Shown: positions 11,763 to 26,700 of the stretch, one piece after another
Layout: each line of letters starts with the position of its first letter
How positions within the stretch are numbered: position 1 is the first letter of the stretch
Assembly (NCBI GenBank): GCA_029851415.1
Contig: CM056744.1
Location: forward strand, 122,296,838-122,360,837
Direction: 5' to 3'
DNA from: Eretmocerus hayati
Taxonomy: Eukaryota > Arthropoda > Insecta > Hymenoptera > Aphelinidae
Length of the DNA stretch: 64,000 nt
Position numbers and translations under genes: made by a program
The notes under the pieces: generated by a model
The model's input: only the letters and a program-made list of their open reading frames with translations
What the model was told of the DNA's origin: nothing
The model's database searches: none

Positions 11763-14700
11763 GTGAGTACTCCTGATCCGTCCTATGATAGATTGGTACA
11801 TTTTTATCCAACCGTGGACTCCCAGTCTCGAAGATACGCGATTTCTCAAAAAGATTCATCAACACCTTCACTGCGATGGGCCCCACCCGTGGCGCCCACG
11901 CGTCCAACTCTGTGTGCGGCGGTCATCAAAATCCCATTAAATGGGCCCCACCGGTGGGACCCGAACGCGTTTTTCGCCGTCTCAGTGAACGTGTTAAATT
12001 TCTCGATTTGAGAAAAGTCTCAAATGAGAGATTCAGAATTTCTCAAACCTGCACGCACTCATCCTGAGGAATTTGGTTTCTCTTTCCAAGAAATTGTTTT
12101 TGCAGTGTATATGATCGGCACTGGTCCATATTATCTGATAAATTCATCGATTCAAAATTCAATCGTTTCTTTTTCGTGACTCTTCTGGGTTAAATCACAA
12201 TTAGGAACATACGTAACATGTTGCATGCAACAAATAATTCGAGCCCTTCAAGTGGGAGTGGGTTGTTGTATTCCTGAGTTGTTGAATAGGAATAATTTTC
12301 CGCAGGTCTATTACTTCACTGAACACCTCAGAATCACTCTTTTTCGTAATTAACAACACTTCAGGGATCACTTATGATGTTATATCCAAAGCAGATGGAA
12401 AATCTGTACGTTACGTACATGCACGGTTACAGGACTACATAACCACTTTGCGCATTGAAACAATACTCTTCCTAACTCTCTCACACATGACTTTCACTGT
12501 CTTGATGAGAATGTTTTGGCTAATCGATCTTGGATGGAGAAATTGTCGTGGTAAATTGTAACTCCTACTTTCTGTCCGGGATCATTGGGGAATTGTTCTG
12601 TTGCTGTGTCTGTTTCGTTTCTAGCTGAGGGATTGCAACCACGATTATTAGTCAAGATACAAACTTTGTACCGGACTAAAGTCTGATAATCTCATGTTCT
12701 GCAATGAGTCTGAGGTGAAGAATCGCGTTGAGTCCAAAAGTATCTGTTAGATCATAGGGACGTCAGAGCAATAGGATGTCCATTACCCCTCAAACGTTTG
12801 AATTGATTGTTTGAAGAATATAAGTTTAAGAAAAACAATCGTTTCTGGGGCAAAGCTTCTTTTCTTACCGTGACTCGAGACAGCTTTTCCGCAGCTGCAT
12901 TTGAAGAAACTACCGGACCAATCTTTACAAAATTTTGTGCACATGCTTGAGAAATACTCAAGGGTGCATGTCTCCAGAATTTCCAGATTCATTGTCTCAA
13001 ACTACTCGAATTCTATGTGCAAATACACATTATGAATATGACTGGTCTATGCCTTGTGTCGTTGCCGGCAGTGTTTCGATCCTACACCACTGGGTGGTGA
13101 TTTATTTTCACTTCCAGAATGTTCTGTACTAGATTAACAGGACTGGATTCATCTCACTTTTCCGTGGGGAAAGCAATTCGCAAACTCTGTCACTCATGAG
13201 CGCATCATACGTCTTGAGTGCAATCTTATCGACCGCCGTGGGGTGATTTTTGTTAAAATCACCCCACGGCGTAACATCTTCGAAACAGCATGGGATAGGA
13301 TTTACTAGTTGGGTGGATTGAGCAGTGCACGCGTTTACAGGCTATCGTCATCAATCACGTGGCCCTTGCAACTCACAAATAGAACTCAAAATTGATGCAA
13401 TCTTCCAAATTCTCTAGAATATTCAGCGATTCTTGGCATAAACGTCACCGTCAAATTTTGAAATGGACTGATGATGGATCATCAATTTTTCCCGGACGAT
13501 AAGATATGTTCGACTTCCGTCCTTCAAGATCGACAAGACCGAATAGTCAACTTGTATATTAACCATCAAGGACGAAAAATCTACCAAACTACTTGATAAT
13601 TACTTGACATAAGATATGTTCTTCGTGGAGCCGAATACCGAAGCGCACGTTCTACGTGAACTCTTCGTGGAAACGCGCGGGAGATTTTCCCTGGAACTTT
13701 TAGGAAGCTTTTTCTCATCAATATTGGCGCCAGATTGAGCGAATTTCGGGGACTGAATCGGACTGATGATGTATGTTTTTAGAAAACTTCCCGCCAACTT
13801 CACGCGTTTAATCCTGTTTCAATCTCAATGAGGCTTTTTTTTACACGATTTGCACGAGAATTTCCCGCACGTGGCGCTTCGCTGTACTCCAATCAAAGTT
13901 ATGAGATTAATCAATCATCTACGATATACCAAATCAACCAAAAGATGATACTGAAAATAGCTAGGGTTCGGTACACCCGTCGTTACAAGAGATGATGAAT
14001 TTTGTACAAATATACGTTCCTCCCCTAACTTTGCTTCGGCCTGTTTTGTCTGATGCAAGCACGAACACATCTAGTTGATGTAAAATCGCGCCTGTTTGAG
14101 GGGAGATTAAAGAAGCAGCGTGATACAGCTTGAGCATAGCTCAAAAAATGTAACGGAGAATTTTTTCGAAAAATCCATTATCTTACTCAAAACTACGAGA
14201 GTCATACGTGAATCACTCGGTTGGACTGATTCCGGCGACTCATGGACGGGTTGACGGTCATTGCGATGCGGCGAGCCACGCGGGACGGTATAGCCTGCCC
14301 AATCTCGGGCGACGATCGGATTCATACCTGCCGAGCTCCGTAGCTCTCACACGTACGTGTGTTATCGGAGTCAGAGGGCTTCTCGGATCTTTCGACGGCT
14401 TGGCACTTTTCGCGAAACGGGCAACGGGGCGCACAGGAGACAGAGAGAGAGAGAAATGCCTCTCGAGAGCGGTTGAATTATTTGAGAGATCGCATATCGG
14501 CGCGAGTGCGACTCGAGGCTGGATATTGTGCGAGTGCAATAACAATGACACACGCGGCCTAGCCCTATCTGCACATGTATACCGTGCGCCTCTCCGCAGA
14601 TGCTTAACTCTCGGGTGATGCATTGCCCGGTCGACAGAGCTGGGCTGCCGCGCCTGCAGCTCTCTCGCGCGCACCTTCCTGGAATATGCCGTGTGGACGA

Positions 14701-17700
14701 TATAATTGGCCCCGCGGCTACTTCGTTTTTCTTGCCCGATATATGCGAACGAGCGGTGGCACGTTTCCTCCTTTTTTTCGCGCGCGCGCGCGCGAATACG
14801 ATTCGATTCACGACGACGACGCAGTCCGAGTGCGAGAGAAAGATAGATCGAACGCCCGATACGCTCTCATTCTTTATTCAACAACAATTTGAATTCGCGC
14901 GGAAACGAGTTCCAATAATCAACGAAGCATCTCAGAAGGATGCAGATCGTCGCGAGTTGATTCGGATCTGTGGGATAGAGCGCGCCAGTTCACAGCTGGC
15001 ACAGTTCACTTCAGATGTCGAAATACTGCCAAATATTTGATTCCTCTTTTTTCGGTCTCTTCAAACCTCGCACAAGCTTGTTTCAGCCCTGAAATGAACG
15101 ATATTATCAAGTAACTAACTTGCTAGAGAATATCGTTCACAGAACTTTTGCATCTTAGTCCAACAACTCACCCGCACCTGGTACTTGCGAAGGAGAGAAC
15201 AAAAATTGTCCAGATGAGCCCCAATTATTCCTTCCAGAAGTTATTCTAATCATCTTTCTACCGTGCACATGATCCGAGATACCGCTATTTTATAACGCTT
15301 ACCTACTCCAAATGTAAGTGGTATGTATTGTAATCGATACTAGGAATTTCCCGGCTATCTTGCCCTACAATACTAAAAAATCACGCGCTCACGTACGATC
15401 AAATACCGAACGTGAGATGTGATTTGCTTTCGAGGGAACCACTCAAAACTCGCAGTCGAACGAGTCGTGGCAGAATTCCCATGATGGTTGAAAAATTTGA
15501 ACATTGTTCCACCTGTCGATGACTCTAATACTTGTCTCATTATTCCTCCACCGACACTAAAAAATAACATGACCGTGTGGGCACGCATTCACACGTTACG
15601 TTCGCCGCGGACGATGGATGGTACCGGAGTGGCATTTACGTCGAGTATCCCAAACAACGCAAGACCTTCCATTTGTCGTCAGCGTACCTGAGTGGAAATT
15701 ACAGCGGGGCCAAAGGTGGTCACTGCCAACTCCGATGGGAACGCGCACCCCGCAGTGCGGCCCACGCGAACTATACACAACATCAGAGCCAGCAGTGCTG
15801 ACAATGCCATCAACACTATTGGACCGTAGGGGGCTGCACCTGATCTCGCCGCCCGCGTAATAATAACCAAGTTTAGCTCCGTGATAACTGTCACTCTTGA
15901 GCCGGACATCGAACTCGAAATCGACCGTGACAGACCGCTCGATTTTCCGCGTTCACCAATGCATGACAGATCTGTGTGAAGTGTGCAGTATCAAGAATAC
16001 AATCCGACTACTCGTAGTGAGAGGCTTTTATTTGAAAAGTCAAGAAGAAATTGAGCTTCTATCCAGAGTTCCGACCAAGCCATCCCAGTTCTAGTTCAGC
16101 AATTATCCTGAGAGCACGTCTTTCAAAATGAGATGCTCAATTGTCGGTATCATATTTCCTGTGGATCAATACTGCCTCAGAGACAGCTGTGAACTTGATC
16201 TCGGCCAGCATATCTCAAATGAGATAATGTCACGATCATTCCGGCTTGTATGCTCTATTGCTGCCAGGATAAATAAACTCAATTCATATAAATTGTGCGC
16301 CCCAATACTTGATCGGGTCGCAGTCACATTACGACTATTTTGCTACCAGAAACATCAAATTCTTGCTCGGAATTATACTAATGATGGGACCTATGATTTT
16401 CAGGGATTATTTAAGTGCAATAACAAATCATAATGCAGTGATGACAATCCAGGACTGTTCGGAAGGCGATATTTCATTCTCAGTGTGTAACTCGCGCGAT
16501 CCCGAGTATATTTCCTGTCACTGGTGCTGGTGCTGAGTTCTGATATCGTTAACAGTCTCATAGACAATCATGTGAATCATAAACGAGCAACCAGCAGTGG
16601 CTGTAGTATTTCTGCGAATAGTCTTAAGAAGCTATTGACCACTAGCTCTTGATGCATGATATACCATCTATATGGAATGGGAGAGGACGGTTTAGCTTGG
16701 ATAGCAGCTGTCATCGAATGTTGTGATAGATAGTTATATTTTATCGACTCATTCGAGGTCTGAACTATTTTACGATTCCTATTTTATACTGATCCGGAAT
16801 TCGGATGGAGAAACCTTTCATGCGTATCAACGAGAAGCACTGAAGGAATTCATGCAAATGAAGTTGGGGTTATGATACAATTTACGATAGTATCATTGCC
16901 AGAGAATCAGATCGTCAAAATTCCTGTGCATAATCGTTCGTCAGAGTCCTTCGAGGATGTTAATAGAGTATCGACGGTAAAGAGATTCCATGTGTACGGA
17001 TCAGTAGATGGCAGCAGATTTAATGTTTTTCCGTTTTGTCGAATTACTGGTTATTGAAATCGGTAAAACTGTGCGCCGATACAAGCTAAACTCTGCATTT
17101 CAATAGCTGATTGCTTCGAATTCAGACTAACTCGAGACAGAGAGAAAAAAGAGTACCGATGTCCAGATTGACCATCATGATGATGCTTGAATCAGGCAGC
17201 TGAAACTTTACCATCGTTCTGTTTGTTACGAGGAACATTTTTTGCACACCCGTCCGAGTCTAGCCGCCGTTGCCCAAGTGCTCAGCGACGATGCGAGCTC
17301 CAGGTCGTCGGATCACCCCTGCGGTATTGTCTAATACTATCGTGGGAGGGAGCGCTTGTGCGAGGAGTAGAAGTGTGAACGACACGTCGTCGGAGGGTGG
17401 TACAATGCGGGTGCGGGTCGCACTGCTCTCGCGGCTTTGTCGAGCCAAGGTGTGCTCGAGTGGAGACTTGTCGGCTTGCGAGCTGTGCGGGCTGTAGCTC
17501 GAAGCACGGCAGAGCTGATGCTGCAAACCAAACCTCCTGTCCGAGCCCTGCACCCTCTCGGTAACGGGTCCCACGTGGGCACACCTGCCTCTGCCAGTAT
17601 CCTCGTCATCAGCCGTCTGCTTATCTCACCGCTGCGCGCGAGTTAATGAAGCAAATTGCTTCGCGCGTTTGCCCAGAGTGCGGCCCGGGCCCACGTGCTT

Positions 17701-20700
17701 CTCAGTCTGCCCCTTTACCCGCTGCCTCTGCTGGATGAAGTCATCTCGCGTAATTGGAGGCGCGGCCGGGGCCAAAATTGAACCCTCTTACGCGGCTCGT
17801 GTTGCGGGATTGAGCCGTTGCCGCCATCCTTGATTTGCGTGCGCAGTACTATGGGCAGCTGGCGCGCGATCGCGCTCGTTGATTGGTGCGCGATGGGTCC
17901 GATCCGGTCCCTCGGCCGAGGTATATACATAATACTCACCCAACTCCGAATCGCATTGGGTCGAGTGTGCAATAGGTCGACCGAATGAACTCGGCCAGTG
18001 TACAAACGCCACGAGCGTTATTCGAGCTCGCGAGCCGAAGCGTCAAGTTTTCACGCCCGGATGAAAAATTCTCGACGGGCGTCCCGCTGCGTGTACTCGA
18101 TCCGACGAACGTCCATCAATCCGCCCAAAAACCGCGGCCGCCTCTCTGGCATGCTCGACGCGCTTCACGTGCGTGTCGATCGGGATTACGATTTATGGCG
18201 ATCGCGGCTAAGCTCTTTGCTGCACGAGGTAACGCGGCGGAAATTAGCCTATGCTCATCCACACCTGTAACGGTTTGCTCGCTCGAACAAACTCGATTTT
18301 TTGAGACTCACGGATCGTCTCGGATGCCACGCATGTTTACGTAATGCGACGCTCGTAAATCTCCAATGTGTAAAGTCACGCGTCAGGAGGTATATCGATT
18401 GATTCAAAGGGAAAATGTCCAGAGCATGCCTCCCGAAATCCATAATTTTTCATCACTCCTTCGCGTTTCGTTTAAAATATCACATTTTTGCTAATTTAAT
18501 AGACTGTATCTCAAATATCCTTGAGGTTAGGGTCCATGATTTTGGATATCGTATTTTTGTGCTGAAAGAAGACTAATTTCCAGAGTATCAGCCAAATCTG
18601 TGATCCATAGGTGTGAGAACCGCTCCTGGCGAGATAGATCTCTTAAATTCGTAATTGCATCGATTGATGGCAAATTTTTGGGACGGTAGGGCCCGGGATA
18701 TTTGATCGAAAACAAGATCAAACTATTGCGAACGGACTCTAGATGTCTTACGTACGCGGCGTTCATTTATCGTAATGTGATCAAGTCATCGCACCATGCC
18801 ACGATTTTTTTAACATCGAAAGATGCTCTTTTTGGTGCGCCATCAGAGACAATGCCGGTGGTTTTGTAAATATTCTAGATCGCTTATGATTCCCCTTGAG
18901 TCGAATGGGTCCCACTTCATGTTCGTTGGGCTAGCATGAACTTCCCCTGACTCGAAAACGTAAGCAAGATCGGCAACGATTGCACGAGGAAAAAGCGTTA
19001 GCGAATGTCCACATAACTTGGATGCGGCTGTCCTGCCAATTTCTCTCAACGAACGTATGGAAGCATAGGAGAGTGGCCAGGCGTTGTACTACTCCCCAAG
19101 ACACCCCACTATACGGCGGGCTCCGCGTTTCCCTCCTTCAGGGACTTTATTCCGATCTTGGCGATTATTGCCGCGGTACGTGCGATCCACGTCACCCGCC
19201 GTGCATAAGGAACATGGAATGAGGTGGTCCACCATGTATATGGGGAACATGTCAGCTCGCCGCAACAGTGATCACCCATCAGCTCGGCACAAGGTCCCAG
19301 ACGGTCACGCGGGGCCCATCCGTGTCCCCCAAGTTCTGCGCCACTCGCGGCTCGTCTTGGCGTTGATACGTCTGTGCTGTGCACCAGCAGCGCACAGGTG
19401 CGACCGCGCGAAAGTTGGCGCTGCTCTCGACGTGTTTGAATAAACGAGCTGCAGCTCGCGCGAAGGAGGCTGGGGCACGCACGACAAAGGCGATGCATGT
19501 ACGGCAGAGCGAGAGCATGTGCCGCGCGAAGCGATAAGGGAGCCGAGCGTTATCCGTCATCAATGCAGCGACGGCGACGGGCGTCTGGCTGCTGCTGCTG
19601 CTGCAGCGGGGCGCATTGTGCAGTCAGCGACTCGAGCCGGGTGCAGCGCGCCTCTTGAGACTTTTCAACGAGCCCGAGGGCCGGGGCGTGCACCCCGTTG
19701 CCATGCATGCTGCTCTCTCTGCGCACATGTGATGGTGCATGTGTGTTCGTCACCGCGATGTGCCGAACCCGTGTCGCGGGGCGGGCGAGACGACGCACGT
19801 CGACGATGACGGTCGAAAAGGAGGAGGAGGAAGGTGGCCCGGGGCCGCGCCGGCACGGCCAACGAGCTTTCGGCGCGACGCCGCTCAACGCCGCTAATGA
19901 CGCCCCGTGACTGCGGCGCGAGCTTTCGCCGCTGTGCGAGCCGCGCGATCTTTCAGACCCTTCGCTCAGACTCGGCGAGACGATGACGACGCTGCAAAAC
20001 ACCCCCGACCTGCGCTGCCCCCTCGACCATGCACTCGCACGCACGGCTCTCATGAATATTGAACGCGATATGATGACTGAGGGCGCAGTCAAGCTGGGTG
20101 CGCGTGAGTGTGTGTCGCCCCGTCGCCCCTGCCGCCGCCGTCTCGGAGAATTTTCGGATGTGCACGCCATGTGTGACAGTGCTATAGACCAGCACGATAT
20201 GTACTTCGATATGTAATCGATATCGATTCGATATCAACGTAAACGAGCACTATCCGATATCGATATGGAAGAGACCGATTAATCGAAAATGATCTCATCA
20301 AACTTCTTTCCTCTCTTAACTTTTCCGAGTGAAATCTCACTCGGAAAGAGCGAGTTCTCATTCAGAGTTCGGAGTGAAATCGTGGAAACTCGGTACCGAG
20401 TGAGTTCCACTCAGAAAAAAGAGTGAGATTTTTCACTCGGGGAATCCATTCAATCAACACTTGGCGGGCTATAAAATTAATAACTTATCATTGATCATCC
20501 GAAGCTTGAAAAAAAAAAGAAAAAATGTACTCTGCCCGCAGTGTCATGATTACTTCGATAATTTTTTGATTTGGAAAGTGCGGGGAATCGAAGTGAGGTC
20601 ATCGTGATTGTGAATCGGACTGCTTCTCCACCTGGGCTACTGCTGCTGTTGACATTGGTGTTCCATAGCACCCGTTATGTAAATGATGCACTGTGTAACT

Positions 20701-23700
20701 TTATACGTGTCGAAAGTGGAAATGGAAATGTGAAAACTAGCTATTGTTTCGGGTGAAGAAATAACAAAAGTGAAACCTACATTTCTCCGGTAACAGAGCA
20801 TTGCTTCTATATTAATAGGGTTGATTAATTGATACGTAATATGATATAATATTGGTCTGTACATGCATTTATGAAACTTATGGAAGAGGATATTGACATT
20901 TCTTAGCTCAGTTTTTCAACGAATATTACAGGAAATCTACTATTTTCCTCTTTGTGATCCATCAGTAACAAACATGCGGCAAAACATAACCTAAAATTTG
21001 ATTTGAGCGTCTCTTACTCTAGCATCCGAGTGGAATTTTGGATTTTTTTGATATCTGACTCTTACAGAGTGAAATGGACTTTCACTCGTAATCCGAGTGA
21101 AAAATCTCACTCGGAGAAGTTAAGAGAGCCATGAACGGTTCAGAGCTGGATTACTCAATGATTTCGCATTGGTTATTTATCACTTCACATATACTCCTCC
21201 ACGCGAAGGAGATTTCGGCCGTAGAATTCGTATACATAAGTGCAGTTTTAGCGTTTCAGCGTTTGCTGTCATCGGCGAAGATCCTGCCGAAAGAATCGTT
21301 CGAGACTGAAACTGACGGTGCAACGTACTCATCACATATTTTGCCATACGTGCCACTGATGGGTAGGGGAGAGTGGGGCGAATTGGGACAGGTTTTGCAG
21401 TGGGGCTATCTGACGATACTTGGGGCTATGCGCGCTATGTGACTTTGAAGTTCAACTATTGAATACATTGTAAAAAAATTTTCAGACCCCTAGGTCTCAG
21501 CGTTCATTCATTTTTGGAAAGTTAGAGAGAAAAAATCTGTCCTAATTCGTCCCGCGTTTGGGGGCACTTTAGGACAGTTTTGGGGCCAAGTTAGGACAGC
21601 CTTTGAAAATCAAGGTACATATGCTGCAATATTCCTTAGCTATTAGAGTCGAGTTTGCTCACCAAAACAGGTAGTAGTAACCCAAAATCAATAGGGAAAC
21701 CCGGCCGCGACTTCTACATCCTTCCATAGCCTCAGCAAGCGAGCCATTTTTATGTAATTTTGGAAAATTATTGAATAACAATACCCAGAATAATCTTTCA
21801 TTCTTCAGTAATCACCAGCTCACATTTGTCGAAAAATATTCCCAATAGCGAGCTATTACCGCAATCAAAAATTCAAACGACATAAATGATGAGCTTTAAA
21901 AACGCCTCGCCCTAGAACACACGGGTTCACTAGAGTACGAGAGCCCACTTCACGGTCAAAATGGAATCACGAAAAATCGGCCTCGCAGTATGCGTGTTGA
22001 TATGTCTGGCAAGATTTCGGCAGAACATAGTATTCAGTGTGCATTGTTTGACTTCACTATGTATTAAAAATCAATTCAAACTCGAGAGAGCTCGCAAATC
22101 AAAAATTGACTTTCGAAGAAAGTAAAGTACGAGTCAAGTATAAGCGCCGCAATCCCGGAATGACCAGCTGTTATCCACATTGATGATATGATCTCATCAT
22201 AGAAGCTTCTGCATGGATGGATCTTTGCCCTTTTTGTGGATTAACGAGGGAGTGATATTCAACTCAGGAGGATACCCAAATCAGATCTCAAGAGGCAAGT
22301 ACATATGTTTCGTGTGGTTGATCGCGCACTTCCTGCGTATATCATTTTGATGCATACGTAGGTAGACCAAGTCTGGCAACGGGGTTTCCAAAAATGACAT
22401 TGGTAGGTTTTGAAAACTTCGTTTTTATACTTATGCATCGAAGTTATTCATGCAGGAGGTGCGTATAAAATATCGACAGCGGGCGATCAACCACACGAAA
22501 CAGATGTACTTGCTTCTTGAGATCTGATTTGAGTATTCTCCTGAGTTGAATATCACTCCCTCGTTAATCCACAAAAAGGGCAAAGATCCATCCATGCAGA
22601 AGCTTCTATGATGAGATCATATCATCAATGTGGATAACAGCTGGTCATTCCGGGATTGCGGCGCTTATACTTGACTCGTACTTTACTTTCTTCGAAAGTC
22701 AATTTTTGATTTGCGAGCTCTCTCGAGTTTGAATTGATTTTTAATACATAGTGAAGTCAAACAATGCACACTGAATACTATGTTCTGCCGAAATCTTGCC
22801 AGACATATCAACACGCATACTGCGAGGCCGATTTTTCGTGATTCCATTTTGACCGTGAAGTGGGCTCCCGTACTCTAGTGAACCCGTGTGTTCTAGGGCA
22901 AGGCGTTTTTTAAGCTTATCATTTATTTCATTTGAACTTTTAATTGCGGTAATAGCTCGTTATTGGGAATATTTTTCGACAAATGTGAGCTGGTGATTAC
23001 TGAAGAATGAAATATTATCCTGGGTATTGTTATAATTTAAAGATAAAGACATCACTACTTGAAGCTAAACACATTTTGATGAGAGGGGATAGAAAATCAT
23101 CATAGATATCACTGCCTTTCTATCATATACATCTTGAAGCTCATTAATGTTGAAAATTAAAAAATTGAATCCGAGTGGAGATGTCAGGTAAATTGAATAT
23201 TTGGAAATCCAGGGTTATTTACTCTTTCGAAGTTGCAGAACGTATAATAGAAACGAATAAGAATAATTCTTTCCTGCAGCTTGTCAACCTGTTGATGCTA
23301 ACACCTGCTTATCAACGCCTGAGAGTCACATCAGGTAGTTCACGCAGTCTTGCAGTAGAGTTATATTCGAAGCCCTCATGATAATTTTACCACGCGGGAA
23401 TCATTTGCGCGTCAAGCTGTCGAGCACATCACGAGTTTGACAAAATTATCCTTGTGAAATCAAGAATTATCTGTAAGAATGCGTTTTCAGGAAATTGATG
23501 AGGAGAAACAGTCACCAATGAATATCTCATTCCGTACCAAAGGTAGGAGCAAATACGAATCAAAGTCTCGGAAGGAGGCATCAAAATAGTGATGAGTTAT
23601 CTGGGTTGATATTGATACGATTTGGAAATCTCGGAGGTTATAGGGTAGTGAGGCATTTGATTTTATCATTGTCCGAAGGAATCGAATAGAATTTGAGGAT

Positions 23701-26700
23701 CACTCACTGGTAGCGATCAATGTGATTATATTACATTCACTGCTGCAACCAGACTTATCTCCACAAATCACAAGACCTCTTCTTCTACCCCTACTGTACG
23801 AATCTTGCCGATCTCAATCAGCTACATGAGACTTGTACCGATGCAACTTTTCCACTCAAGTTCATCACACGCGAAGAATTGGCAGCAACAGTTTTTGCCC
23901 AACCAAGCAGCTGAATCGTATTTTAAATATATCAAGCCAGAATTCTCTATGAATGCAACAGAACTGAATCACGTGTGTTGCAGACCAAAACAAACATACT
24001 AGCGGTCGACAACAAAGTCACAGGATTTGTAAAATTCAATAAGTTACACAGATACACTAACACGAATGCATGTCGGAAATTTATCTTAAACAATTGACAA
24101 AGAGTTTCTGGTGTAACCCTCAAAGTGAATATTCAAATTTAATAATTTAAAAGGGTAGCGCATCTGGAATGATTGCCAATCATCAAGCAATATCATAATA
24201 AAGTGTTGGGAGAACTTTTGCCCGGGCTGAAACCTATCTGTAGGTTATTAAAACGATAAGAAGTAAGACTACAAGGTCAGGGTTGACGAATTCAAAGTAT
24301 AGTTACACGGTCGTTCATTCTTTTTTCGAACTTATACTTGCCTAGGCGTGCGACCGCGCGCCCTGATTAAGCGCTCTATTGGTGCACTACCGTCTTCAGC
24401 AACCAGTAGTCGACTCGTGGCTGCTGAGAATCGATTTTCATTAGTTTCTCTTCATATTGGAGGAATCTTTACTCGCCCTATGTCACCGATCCCGCTGATA
24501 GTGTCTAACATTCAAGGCAATGTCACCGAATGCGAGAGTGAAAATGCTTCAATCGAGGACTATCTTGGAACACGTTGAAAGCGACTTCTGACCTCTAAAC
24601 TGACTCCTAAGACGGCCATTGGACATCGTAACTTCATTTTCTTACTCATTTTCAATCACCTAACCAACCCTCAACCTCCCGCGCTTCGAATGATTTGCAA
24701 AAACGCATACGCACCTCGATACGCACAATTATCTTCGAAAAACACGGACACGCGACCGGTCGACCGATTTTAGATGGGATTTAGCATTGTCTTAATTAGC
24801 CCCGTGCACTTCGTCCTAATATGCCCCCAAGCGTTTTTATCTCAAAATTGCGATTACTTGAGTTCAAGTGGGCCGATTTTGACCCACGACGGCTCAAAAT
24901 CTTCGTTTTGTAACGTAGTTTTTGACCACCAAATGGCGATTAAGCCGACCCGCTTCTGCAGAAGCAGCGTGTGATCTTGTATTTGCGAAATAAACCGCGT
25001 GAGGCCCCAAAAAGCACCCCTACGTCAGCGAGGACCCCCAGTATCGTTTCGGGAGGTCTAACCGGGATAAAAACCATTGTCTGTGATAGTATTGAAAATG
25101 TTTTCACGCGGCGGAAGCCTAGACTCACCTACAAGCGAGCTATCTTGCTTGTCCTAATTCGCCCCTGTCCTAACTCGCTCCACTCTCCCCTATACTAGAG
25201 TTTGACGTTATTCCCACGAATGAAGAATATCTGTATCGTCACTCTTTCGAAAAGGGTTGGGGCTTCATGCGAAGGCATGCTGAATGATGAAATCATCCTA
25301 GTATTCTGGCTTGTATCAGTGGATGGTGATACAGTTTCATTCATTGCAGGTAAAGAAAAAAGGAAGGAATGGTATCGTTCTCTTGGCATCATTATCAAAA
25401 GGCAATAGGTATCGGATCGAAATTTTAGACCTTGACGACGAATAAAAATTTTAGGTGGTCAAAATTTGGAAATGTTCTGTCGAGAAGAGAATCGACATTT
25501 TCGATATAGATTCGCTTTTGGGGGCAACGATTGCGATACGATATTGGGACATCCGCTTTCTAGCTGTCTACGTCGGAAGCGCGATTTTCGACTCGTCCTC
25601 GCTACGCGAGGACTCGTCTAAAGTCGCGCTTCCGACGTAGCACAGCTAGAAAATGTCGTTTGCGACTCGTGCTGCGCACTCGTCACATAATATACTATAA
25701 TATATTTCGATTTCAAATCCGATATATTGTAGATAATCGTTTTATATCGATATCATGAAACTGTAGACAGTGCAAGGTACTCGTCATAAGCGACTACACA
25801 ATTCGTTATAACCATAAGCTTGACTTTTGGAATCATTGTGATCAATCGCTGGACGTTGAGGCAAATGGACAGTGAAACCATGGCCCGTCGGGTCGCTTAG
25901 ACTGGCGGTAACAAAGAAGGCAGCTCCCGTAACGCCTCATCTTCTGGCTTCGGGCTCGCTAAGGGTATGAGATAGGCGTGAATACCTTGAATAATTCCCC
26001 TACACCCCATGACTGCGCTGCTCTGGAACGCATACTCCTCTTCACCCTTCCTGTATGCATTTTCGATCTCACTCGACTGAATTATTTCTAAACAATGATA
26101 CGCGAGAGTCATGAGCGGGAAGATATCTAAAACTGTCAGGGAAGAGTACTGAGAACCGATCTCACTTTCAATCCGCTATCTCATGATGCTCAACTGAATG
26201 ATCTACTCCGAAGCGTAGAAACTCAGCTGAAGCTGTTCTTTTTGTACCTGAGCAAACTTCACTGATAACCAAAGAATGAACTTTGTAAATCCGCTTTCCC
26301 AGTCACATTGTGATGCTCCATAACACATTACTTAAGGGGTGTACTTCTTCTTTGACTAGTCATCGCACGCGTTGATATCATAAAATAAGACCAAATCATA
26401 AGACTCAACGATTTTTATCAATCTAAGGTAAGTGTACCCAACTTGCCTCTGTACCCAACTTGCCCCCATATGCCGATCTCAGGAATGGGCGCTCGTTGGC
26501 ATTCCCGCAATTTTTTTTACGTTTGTTATGTTAAAATATGAGAAAATACGTAGTTTTCATCGACCCCGGATCATTTCTGTGTTCTCCAGAAAATATAAAG
26601 TGAGTTTTCCATTTTTCGTGTTTGCACGGCTAAGAAATCACCGAAGAAATCGCGTTCACTAAAACCGCTGCCAATTTATTTTTATTCGACCAATCTTGAC

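Noticed and set aside
19550..20170. 206-codon open frame (-), Arg- and Ser-rich
   Set aside because: Low-complexity composition typical of CpG-rich DNA; no recognisable motif and overlapped by other open frames.
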